NCBI GenBank assembly: GCA_946406095.1
Contig: CAMJJO010000034.1
Coordinates: 1 to 13,118, forward strand
DNA from: an uncultured Bacteroidales bacterium
GTDB taxonomy: Bacteria; Bacteroidota; Bacteroidia; Bacteroidales; UBA932
Direction of reading: 5' to 3'
Length of the DNA stretch: 13,118 nt
Shown one piece after another: positions 1-6,179 of this stretch. Within the stretch, counting starts at the first letter, position 1; each line of letters begins with the position of its first letter. The translations under genes were made by a program, and so were the position numbers. Under the pieces are notes generated by a model. It made no database searches and was not told the DNA's origin. It was given only the letters and a program-made list of their open reading frames with translations.

Positions 1-2253
1 AACCCTTACGGCTTCTACACCCTCACGCTGCCGAAGGGCGCCCACGAACTCACCGCGTCCTACATGGGATACTCCGACCAGAGCGTCTCCATCAATCTCC
101 AAAAAGACACCACCATCAACTTCATCCTCAGCCAGGACCTGCAGCTCAACAGCGCCACTGTGGTGGCCACCAAGGACGCGGGCATACTCTCCACCAAGAT
201 GAGCGCCATCGAGGTCCCCGTGACGGTGATTCAGCAAACGCCCACCCTCTTCGGCGAGGCCGACGTGCTCAAGACCATCCAGCTGATGCCCGGCGTGCAG
301 GCGGGAACTGAAGGATTTTCAGGTATTTACGTGCGCGGAGGAGGGCCCGAGGAGAACCTTCTCCTGCTGGACGGAATCTCCCTCTACAACGCCGAGCACC
401 TGATGGGAATATTCTCCATCTTCCAGCCGGAAGCGGTAAAAAAGGTCACCCTCTACAAAGGCTCCTTCCCCGCCAGGTACGGCGGCCGCATCTCCTCCAT
501 CATCGACATCCGCACCAACGACGGCAATATGAAGGAGTACCACGGCACCGTGAGCGTGGGCGCCATCAGCGACAAACTGCACCTGGAAGGCCCCATCATC
601 AAGGACAAACTAGCCTTCAGCATCAGCGGGCGCGGGATGCACACCCTCTTTTTCACCCCGATCCTGCGTGCCCACGACCTCAACGGCAACTACTATTTTT
701 ACGACCTCAACGGCAAGCTCAGCTGGCGCATCTCCGACCGCGACCGAATCTACCTGAACGCCTACAACGGCCGCGATATCTTCTTCTATAAAGATAAGGA
801 CAACGGCTTTGGCACAATATCTTACGGGGACGACACCACCGCCAGCCACAGCTATTCCGACAGCAACAACATCGACATCCGCTGGGGCAACACCCTGGCC
901 GCCCTGCGCTGGAACCATATCTTCAACAACCGCCTCTTCTCCAACGCCACCGTCGCCTACACCCGCTACAAGATGCAGGTGGGGGTGGATATCGAGAACG
1001 TGGATGTCGTGGACGGGAAGAAGAGCCGGGACGTGTTCAGTATACTCTACCACTCCGGAATGCGGGACCTGACCGCCAAGCTGGACTTCGACTACACCCC
1101 CTCGCCGCAGCACCTGATCAAGTTCGGCGCGGAGTACGTGAACCACACCTTCATCCCCGAGACCCTGGGTGGATACATCTACGAGAGCGATGCGACCGAG
1201 GTTGCCGTGGACACCACCTTCAAAGCATCTGCCAACGCCACCCTCCACGGGCACGAAATGTCGGTCTATGCGGAGGACGACATCAGCATCGGCGAGCGTC
1301 TGACCCTGAATCCGGGCCTGCACGCGGCATTCTTCTACACCCTCGGCACCCCCTATTGGAGCCTGGAGCCCAGGATGAGCGCCAAGTACAACTTCACGGA
1401 GGATATCTCCGCCAAGGCCTCCTACTCGCGCATGGCGCAGTACGTGCATCTGCTCTCGCCCGCAAAAATCACCCTGCCGATGGACCTCTGGGTGCCCATC
1501 ACCGACAAGATCAAGCCCGTCACCTCGGACCAGGTCAGCATCGGAGCCTACTACAGCGGCATCCCCGGATGGGAGTTCTCGCTGGAGGGCTACTACAAGT
1601 GGATGCACAACATCCTGGAATACAGCGACGGCACATCCTTCTTCGGCAACTCCGCCAACTGGCAGAAGAACGTGGAGATGGGGGAAGGCCTCGCCCGCGG
1701 GGTGGAACTCTTTGTGGAGAAGAAGGACGGCCCCACCACCGGCTGGCTGGGATACACCCTCGCCTGGAGCGACCGCGTGTTCCCGGACGGCACCATCAAC
1801 GGCGGAAAGCCCTTCCCCTACCGCTACGACCGCAGGCACAACCTCTCGCTGGTGGTGAACCATCAGTTCAACAAGAAGCTGGCCCTCAGCGCCACCTGGA
1901 CCTTTGCAAGCGGCGGCACCATGACCGTGCCCGAACGCCAGACGCAGGTGATGTATCCCGACGGAAGCGTGACAACGGAGGATTATTCCCCTTCCCGAAA
2001 CAATTACCGCCTGCCGCCTAGCCACCGGCTGAACCTGAGCCTCAACCATACCAAACAGAAGAGGCACGGGCAGGCCGTCTGGAGTTTCGGGGTGTATAAC
2101 GCCTACAACAATATGAACCCGAATTTCGTGTTCTCGGACTATAGCACAGACTACGACGCATCGTCCCCCGGGACCTACCGCAAGAAGCAGGAACTCACAA
2201 AAATCACCATCCTGCCCATCCTGCCGTCGATTTCCTACACCTATAAATTCTAG
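1..2253 (+). CDS. TonB-dependent outer-membrane receptor with N-terminal carboxypeptidase-like domain, 5'-partial
   Basis: An outer-membrane beta-barrel receptor that would import a bulky substrate using TonB energy; the substrate cannot be told from sequence. The frame is open from base 1, and the first codons (YGFYTLTLPKGAHELTASYMGY read through to base 69) match the last strands of a carboxypeptidase-regulatory-like domain. The Met at 64 is therefore internal and the true start lies upstream of the window. A linker containing SATVVATK follows, then a plug domain at roughly residues 71-176 of the visible protein, with LKTIQLMPGV, YVRGGGPEENLLLLDG and YKGSFPARYGGR. The rest is barrel strands, ending in YTYKF with the C-terminal aromatic residue usual for outer-membrane barrels. 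About 750 residues are visible, so most of the protein is present. The stop is 4 nt before the DUF4249 lipoprotein gene, which suggests one operon. Plug motifs and domain order make the family certain. Confidence 0.95.
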   Translation, partial: NPYGFYTLTLPKGAHELTASYMGYSDQSVSINLQKDTTINFILSQDLQLNSATVVATKDAGILSTKMSAIEVPVTVIQQTPTLFGEADVLKTIQLMPGVQAGTEGFSGIYVRGGGPEENLLLLDGISLYNAEHLMGIFSIFQPEAVKKVTLYKGSFPARYGGRISSIIDIRTNDGNMKEYHGTVSVGAISDKLHLEGPIIKDKLAFSISGRGMHTLFFTPILRAHDLNGNYYFYDLNGKLSWRISDRDRIYLNAYNGRDIFFYKDKDNGFGTISYGDDTTASHSYSDSNNIDIRWGNTLAALRWNHIFNNRLFSNATVAYTRYKMQVGVDIENVDVVDGKKSRDVFSILYHSGMRDLTAKLDFDYTPSPQHLIKFGAEYVNHTFIPETLGGYIYESDATEVAVDTTFKASANATLHGHEMSVYAEDDISIGERLTLNPGLHAAFFYTLGTPYWSLEPRMSAKYNFTEDISAKASYSRMAQYVHLLSPAKITLPMDLWVPITDKIKPVTSDQVSIGAYYSGIPGWEFSLEGYYKWMHNILEYSDGTSFFGNSANWQKNVEMGEGLARGVELFVEKKDGPTTGWLGYTLAWSDRVFPDGTINGGKPFPYRYDRRHNLSLVVNHQFNKKLALSATWTFASGGTMTVPERQTQVMYPDGSVTTEDYSPSRNNYRLPPSHRLNLSLNHTKQKRHGQAVWSFGVYNAYNNMNPNFVFSDYSTDYDASSPGTYRKKQELTKITILPILPSISYTYKF

Positions 2254-2257
2254 CGCG

Positions 2258-3289
2258 ATGAAGAAGATCCTGTATATGATGATGGCTGCGGCGCTTCTGG
2301 CCGCCTGCGACAATCCGCTGGAATACAAGCCTGAGAGCAAAGCGGACGAACTGGTGCTGAACGCCCACCTTTCCGCGGATGAACAGTGGCACACCGTGTA
2401 TGTTGCGGTGAGCCATACCGAATATGTGAGCATGGTCTCCTCCGGAGAACTGAACTGCTATGTGAACGGTTCCCTGGTGGCGAAAACCAACACCCTTACT
2501 AGCCGGAACGACGACTATATGGGGCCGAGCAAATACTTTACCTTCAAGGCCGACTTCAAGGCGGGCGACAAGGTGCGGATCGAGGTGGCGGCCGACGGCT
2601 TCAAGGCCAGCAACGAACAGATTGTGCCGGACGCTCCCACCGTAACCAAGGTGGACACCGTAACCGTGCGCCAGAGGGACGAGGGCGGCTATGTGAACGT
2701 CTGCTACCGCTTCGACACGACCCTCAAGGACAGCGATCCGGAGGAGAGTTTCTTCCGGCTTGCGCTGATAGACCACGGGGAAAGCACCTTTTACAAGGAT
2801 AATGTGGAAATCGGCCAGGACACGATGGACAAGCGCCGTGATTTCTGGGCCGATGACGACCCTGTGCTTAACGAGGGCCACTTCGTGGCGGACGAAATGC
2901 CTTTCGAAATAGGGTCGACGAACAAATACGGCATCATCACCGACAATATGTTCGCGAACGAGACCGCGACGCTTAAACCTGTTATCAGCAAGAGTTCCTT
3001 CGGCCTGACCACCATTATGGAGGGCGCTGATTCGGTGAAGGTCGCCACTACCGCCATAGTCAAGGTCTACGGCATCTCAAAAGCCTACTTCTACTATTTC
3101 AAGGCCCTGAATTCGATCAGCGACGGAGGGGGTGACCTTGCCCTGGAAGATGTCCAGATACCGGACAATATCGACGGCGGAATAGGGTTCATCGGCATAG
3201 CCAACCCCAGTTCCACCGGATTCTATCTCGGAGAAAGATCCTATCCTTTGATGTATTACGGAGACGACTATCCGCCCCTGCCGGAATAG
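2258..3289 (+). CDS. DUF4249 family lipoprotein, partner of the TonB receptor
   Basis: A 343-residue lipoprotein with a short hydrophobic signal and lipobox LLAAC (Cys17), so it should be lipid-anchored in the envelope. The residues after the signal (NPLEYKPESKADELVLNAHL) are the usual start of DUF4249 proteins, which in Bacteroidota are commonly encoded directly after a TonB-dependent receptor with a carboxypeptidase-like domain, as here. The body looks beta-rich, with an early sandwich-like part (about 30-140) and a later part containing TYKDN-like and FYYFKALNS segments. The start codon is 4 nt after the receptor stop, with no clear Shine-Dalgarno sequence, consistent with co-transcription and coupled translation. 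By analogy with SusD it may be a surface accessory for substrate capture; this is inference, as the biochemical role of DUF4249 is not known to me. It ends one base from the stop of the convergent downstream gene. Confidence 0.9.
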   Translation: MKKILYMMMAAALLAACDNPLEYKPESKADELVLNAHLSADEQWHTVYVAVSHTEYVSMVSSGELNCYVNGSLVAKTNTLTSRNDDYMGPSKYFTFKADFKAGDKVRIEVAADGFKASNEQIVPDAPTVTKVDTVTVRQRDEGGYVNVCYRFDTTLKDSDPEESFFRLALIDHGESTFYKDNVEIGQDTMDKRRDFWADDDPVLNEGHFVADEMPFEIGSTNKYGIITDNMFANETATLKPVISKSSFGLTTIMEGADSVKVATTAIVKVYGISKAYFYYFKALNSISDGGGDLALEDVQIPDNIDGGIGFIGIANPSSTGFYLGERSYPLMYYGDDYPPLPE

Positions 3290-3301
3290 GCTAAAGAGCC
3301 T
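3288..3301. terminator. Short hairpin spanning two convergent stop codons (weak)
   Basis: AGGCT-AAAG-AGCCT forms a 5-bp stem with a 4-nt loop. It contains bases of both opposing TAG stops (plus strand 3287-3289, minus strand 3291-3293). There is no T-run on either side, so it is at best a weak bidirectional terminator. Confidence 0.2.
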
Positions 3302-4241
3302 TCAACACCCGATCGACAGGCGCGTCCTTAAGCAGGATGCGCTTTTCTGCATCCAGCAGATACAGGGAAGGGATGGCGCGGATGCAGTAGAGCTGGTCCT
3401 GACGGAGGATATGCGCAGCGTCGTAGCCGTTCAGCCACTCTTTGGGGTAGATGGGCATATAGTCCCGCCAGGCCTTCAGGTCTTCGTCGATGTAGATGTT
3501 CAGAACCGCCAGCTTTCCGTCGGAAACCTGCTGGCAGACGTATTCATTGCTTTTTAGGGCATCGATAATCTCCTTGCAGTTCTGGCAACCGGGGTTGCTG
3601 AAAAACAGTATCGTGCGCTCGGCCCTCACCGAATGCATACGCACGCTGGTGCCGTTCCGGAGGGTGATGGCAAAGTCCGGGGCAATGCTGCCGCGGGGGT
3701 TCAGGGCGCACATCTGCGCCTCATAGCGATAGGCCGTGCGCATATCCTCACGGGTGAGAGGAGATGCGGCCATACGCTGCACGAAGGGCAGGTACAGGTC
3801 CTCGTCCCGCATAGGGGAGTTCGGGTCGTAGAGGTAGCGCGCAACTATCTCTGTCATAGCAAGATACACGCGCGAGGCCGTGTCCGCCTGCTGCTTTGCG
3901 GACAGCTGGTCGAAGAGATGGCCAATGCTGTTCTGCGCCTGCGGAAGGGGCATCTCGTTGAGCACGGCGATATAGTTCGCCATCGCCTGCTCCACCTCCC
4001 CCTTGGGCACCCCGATCACACGCGCGGAATCCGTCCTTCCAGCACCATCAAAAAATCCATCCCAGTAATGGCTGGCCAGATATTCCAGGCGTTCCGCCGG
4101 CTCGGTGTAGGCCGTCGGCACGGTCGTCTGAGGGAAGGCTCTGTCATGCTGCACCACCGGCGCCGCCGCCTTCTTCCGCCCCCCGCAGGAAACGGCCAGA
4201 AGCAGCACAAGTGCAAAAACTATATGTCTTCCCATTCTCAT
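3291..4241 (-). CDS. DUF5106 / thioredoxin-like lipoprotein
   Basis: A 316-residue envelope lipoprotein. The signal and lipobox LLLAVSC put the lipid anchor at Cys19. Residues about 45-185 are helical and correspond to the DUF5106 region (LEYLASHYWDGFFD, LPFVQRMAASPL). Residues about 185-310 are a thioredoxin fold of the AhpC/TSA or ResA/TlpA kind: APDF entry strand, ILFFSNPGCQNC with a CxxC pair at Cys219/Cys222, and the cis-proline loop RAIPSLYLLD (Pro291). It could therefore do thiol-disulfide chemistry in the periplasm or on the outer membrane; the substrate is unknown. The first ATG (4241) overlaps the prmC stop as ATGA. A second ATG at 4235 (giving MGRH) has better spacing from an AGGAA that ends just before 4241, so the start could be either; both keep the signal peptide. 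Family assignment is confident, function is not. Confidence 0.88.
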   Translation of the reverse strand: MRMGRHIVFALVLLLAVSCGGRKKAAAPVVQHDRAFPQTTVPTAYTEPAERLEYLASHYWDGFFDGAGRTDSARVIGVPKGEVEQAMANYIAVLNEMPLPQAQNSIGHLFDQLSAKQQADTASRVYLAMTEIVARYLYDPNSPMRDEDLYLPFVQRMAASPLTREDMRTAYRYEAQMCALNPRGSIAPDFAITLRNGTSVRMHSVRAERTILFFSNPGCQNCKEIIDALKSNEYVCQQVSDGKLAVLNIYIDEDLKAWRDYMPIYPKEWLNGYDAAHILRQDQLYCIRAIPSLYLLDAEKRILLKDAPVDRVLKAL

Positions 4242-5107
4242 TTCCTGAAGCTTACGAAGCGGGGGCGGTCGAAGAAGTCGCGGATGATTTCTACGGAGGA
4301 GAAGCCGGCATTTTTGAATACGGTAGCTGTTTCTTCGGCAAGTTCAGTATTGATTTCAACCACGGCACAGCCTCCGGGCGCCAGCAGTTTGAGGGCGATG
4401 ATTGCTATGGCCTTGTGGAATGCCAGGGGATCCCGGTCGGGGGCGAAGATTGCCATATGGGGTTCCCAGCCGAGCACGTTGGGGCGCATCTCCACCTTTT
4501 CGGAGTTCATCACATAGGGAGGATTTGCGGTGATGACATCGAAGGATGGCTCCGCGGCGGCCTTGATAGTTCCGTCGATATCCAGCAGGTCCGCCTTCAC
4601 GAAACGGGGGCGCACAACCTTCTTGGAAAGGCGCTTGAACTGCTCGGAGGCAAGTTCGAGGGCTTCTTCCGAAAGATCCGTCGCGGTAACCTCCGCACCC
4701 GGAAGGTCCAGCGCAAGGGTCCAGGCGATGCAGCCGGAACCGGTGCAAAGATCCAGGATTTTCAACCCTTCCTTCTTCGGAGCCATTTCCTCGGCTTTCA
4801 TGCAGAGAAGTTCCGTCTCGACTCGCGGGATCAGGGCACGATGGTCCACTTTAAAAGTGCGGCCGCAGAACTCGGTATAACCCAGGACATACTGCAAAGG
4901 CTCGGCCTCCGAGAGCCGGCGGACATCGTCCAGCGCCTGCTCCAGCAGCTCTGCGGGCACTTCCGTCTTGGGTTCGGTGATATGCTGATATGAGGGGAAC
5001 CCAAGCACATCGGCACAGTAGAACATTACCATGCTGCGCGCTTCGTCCTTCGGGTAAAGCGCCGACAACGCGGCGACACCGTCCTTTATGAAATCTTTAA
5101 GTAGCAT
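4238..5107 (-). CDS. prmC: Peptide chain release factor N5-glutamine methyltransferase PrmC (HemK)
   Basis: A cytoplasmic enzyme that methylates, from S-adenosylmethionine, the glutamine of the GGQ motif in release factors RF1 and RF2. The 289-residue length is normal for the family. The N-terminal helical substrate-binding domain (about 1-85) ends with EPLQYVLG (69-76). It is followed by LIPRVETE (92-99), the SAM-binding DLCTGSG (119-125), an acidic residue after the second strand in ATDLS (Asp144), and the catalytic NPPYV (195-199). The usual PRPETE reads PRVETE here, a conservative-looking oddity at a well-conserved proline. The gene overlaps the DUF5106 lipoprotein start by 4 nt, so the two are probably co-transcribed although no functional link is obvious. 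A good Bacteroidota promoter lies just upstream (5131-5162). Confidence 0.96.
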   Translation of the reverse strand: MLLKDFIKDGVAALSALYPKDEARSMVMFYCADVLGFPSYQHITEPKTEVPAELLEQALDDVRRLSEAEPLQYVLGYTEFCGRTFKVDHRALIPRVETELLCMKAEEMAPKKEGLKILDLCTGSGCIAWTLALDLPGAEVTATDLSEEALELASEQFKRLSKKVVRPRFVKADLLDIDGTIKAAAEPSFDVITANPPYVMNSEKVEMRPNVLGWEPHMAIFAPDRDPLAFHKAIAIIALKLLAPGGCAVVEINTELAEETATVFKNAGFSSVEIIRDFFDRPRFVSFRK

Positions 5108-5130
5108 TTCGGAATATCTTTATCAGATTG

Positions 5131-5162
5131 CAAAAATAGCGAATTGCCCCGACCATTGCAAA
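5131..5162 (-). promoter_or_regulatory. Bacteroidota-type promoter for prmC
   Basis: Read on the minus strand: TTTG (5162-5159), exactly 20 nt, then TATTTTTG (5138-5131). This matches the -33 TTTG / -7 TAnnTTTG consensus of the Bacteroidota primary sigma factor. The predicted transcript would start about 20 nt before the prmC ATG at 5107. Confidence 0.65.
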
Positions 5163-5263
5163 CACGTGGGCGGACACGGTGCGATATTTGCCTGGGAGTA
5201 TAATAAAGCGAAAGCATTGAACTATCATGCAATGGATGAATTTCCCCATTAAGTAGTATTGCT

Positions 5264-5857
5264 ATGTTAGATTTATGTTTAATAGTTGCTCTTGTCCCGT
5301 ATTATTGCAATTTCAATAATACAAGGGTTAGAATTCCTGAAACACATCAAACAGTTTCTAAGACAGCCCTCGTTGATTCGACATATTTTTTTTCTAAAAG
5401 AGGGAATGTAATAAGCAACACGGAATATAAATCTCTCTGTATTGATCTGCTAGGATTAAGTCTTATTCCCAGGGAACTTCAGAGTGAAGAATTGCTAAAC
5501 CACTTCAGGGGTTATTTACAGGAAGAACTAGTTTTTTCCTTATTAGGCACAATTCGTTTTAGTAAGTCTTATGATTCCGTCTTGATCGAGATGAAGGATT
5601 CTGATAAACAAACTCCAGACAGATTTTACTATATAGTAAATTATGTCGGAGATAGGATCCTTTCGATAGTGGAAGTCGCCCGAAAAGGACACAACGAGTT
5701 TGGTGCAGAAATGTCAACATTGATTGTTCAGAATTACGACAAGGGAACTCTTTATCTTGCTGAGAAAGAAATAGTTCGTGATAAAATCAGTAGAACCAAT
5801 AGTTACAAAGTTATATTGCAACAAGACGGACGTGTTCAGTTAATAACTGTCGAATAG
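5264..5857 (+). CDS. Unrecognised protein in an AT-rich island beside an RHS fragment
   Basis: A 197-residue protein I do not recognise. It starts with a short hydrophobic stretch (MLDLCLIVALVPYYC) that could be a weak signal or anchor. The rest is soluble-looking: LCIDLLGLSLIPRELQSEE, then alternating strands such as FYYIVNYVGDRILSIVEVA, GTLYLAEKEIV and YKVILQQDGRVQLITVE. The in-frame stop at 5237 (TGA) makes 5264 the first possible ATG. GC content is about 35% in sampled lines, far below the GC-rich neighbours, which suggests recent acquisition. It has its own strong terminator 9 nt after the stop, and right behind that lies a piece of an RHS core. In Bacteroidota, small AT-rich genes in RHS loci are often immunity proteins of polymorphic toxins, so an immunity role is the leading inference. 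A decayed toxin or unrelated cargo is possible. That it is a real gene is supported by length, composition and terminator. Confidence 0.7.
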   Translation: MLDLCLIVALVPYYCNFNNTRVRIPETHQTVSKTALVDSTYFFSKRGNVISNTEYKSLCIDLLGLSLIPRELQSEELLNHFRGYLQEELVFSLLGTIRFSKSYDSVLIEMKDSDKQTPDRFYYIVNYVGDRILSIVEVARKGHNEFGAEMSTLIVQNYDKGTLYLAEKEIVRDKISRTNSYKVILQQDGRVQLITVE

Positions 5858-5866
5858 TTAAAGATT

Positions 5867-5900
5867 GTTCTCCCGGGCAATTGCTCGGGAGAACTTTTTT
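5867..5900 (+). terminator. Strong intrinsic terminator after the AT-rich gene
   Basis: GTTCTCCCGGGC pairs with GCTCGGGAGAAC around an AATT loop (12-bp stem with one G-T wobble), followed immediately by six T. It lies 9 nt after the stop of the 5264-5857 gene and is the clearest terminator in the window. Confidence 0.85.
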
Positions 5901-5901
5901 A

Positions 5902-5973
5902 GACGACCTGATCAACTGCAACGCCCGTCTGTACGACCCCGCCCTCGGCCGCTTCTATAAATCCATATACTGA
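5902..5973 (+). pseudogene. Orphan fragment of an RHS-repeat-associated core
   Basis: In the frame starting at 5902 the DNA reads DDLINCNARLYDPALGRF, then YKSIY and a TGA stop at 5971-5973. The segment N-x-R-L-Y-D-P-x-L-G-R-F is the signature at the end of the RHS-repeat-associated core domain, which in intact Rhs proteins continues (typically with SPDP-like residues) and leads into a variable C-terminal toxin. Here there is no start codon or upstream RHS coding: the frame runs back straight into the terminator hairpin. The normal sequence after the Phe is replaced by five unrelated residues and a stop. It is therefore a remnant about 24 codons long, probably left by recombination in an Rhs locus. 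GC-rich codons contrast with the AT-rich gene immediately before it. The motif match is strong despite the short length; what the original protein carried cannot be known from this window. Confidence 0.72.
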
Positions 5974-6039
5974 ACCTCATGGGGCATGGACACGGCTTCT
6001 GCTTTTTTGTGCCTGGAAACCTGCTGGTTATCAGATGAT

Positions 6040-6083
6040 TATGCAAACAGGGTTATTCAAAAACGAACAACCCTGTTTGCGTA
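6040..6083. repeat. Perfect 12-bp inverted repeat, possible terminator or structured RNA
   Basis: GCAAACAGGGTT (6043-6054) and AACCCTGTTTGC (6069-6080) are exact reverse complements around a 14-nt A-rich loop. As RNA the stem extends by a G-U and two A-U pairs to 6040 and 6083. No T-run follows on either strand, so a factor-independent terminator is not clearly supported. Its place downstream of the minus-strand transporter gene (ending at 6180) would suit 3'-end formation or transcript protection. Confidence 0.6.
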
Positions 6084-6142
6084 TCTTGCTGTACCACAAC
6101 ATTTTGTGCGGCACGCCACTTTGCCCGCCAGCTACAAGTCTT

Positions 6143-6176
6143 GCACACTCCCTCGCAAATTCGCACGCTCCCTCGC
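6143..6176. repeat. Two-copy 14-nt direct repeat
   Basis: GCACACTCCCTCGC (6143-6156) and GCACGCTCCCTCGC (6163-6176) differ at one base and are offset by 20 nt, just downstream of the transporter stop codon. Their significance is unknown. Confidence 0.4.
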
Positions 6177-6179
6177 TCC

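Larger units (their letters stand above)
5974..6179. other. Non-coding stretch between RHS remnant and Na/Pi transporter
   Basis: About 200 nt without a convincing gene; with 5858-5973 it makes a 322-nt gap between real genes. It holds a perfect inverted repeat (6043-6080), a smaller imperfect hairpin around CACAA-CATT-TTGTG near 6095-6109, and two near-identical 14-nt copies at 6143-6156 and 6163-6176. A 94-codon frame from 5986 runs into the antisense of the transporter gene and has no recognisable protein features. Confidence 0.5.

Noticed and set aside
610..2433. 607-codon open frame antisense to the TonB receptor
   Set aside because: Shadow frame of GC-rich coding DNA: Val/Gly/His-rich translation without domains, fully opposite a receptor with clear plug motifs.
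5183..5190. GATATTTG as a -7 box for the AT-rich gene
   Set aside because: One mismatch to TAnnTTTG and no TTG at 19-21 nt upstream; the nearest is 24 nt away, and it would leave a leader of over 60 nt. No promoter is called for that gene.
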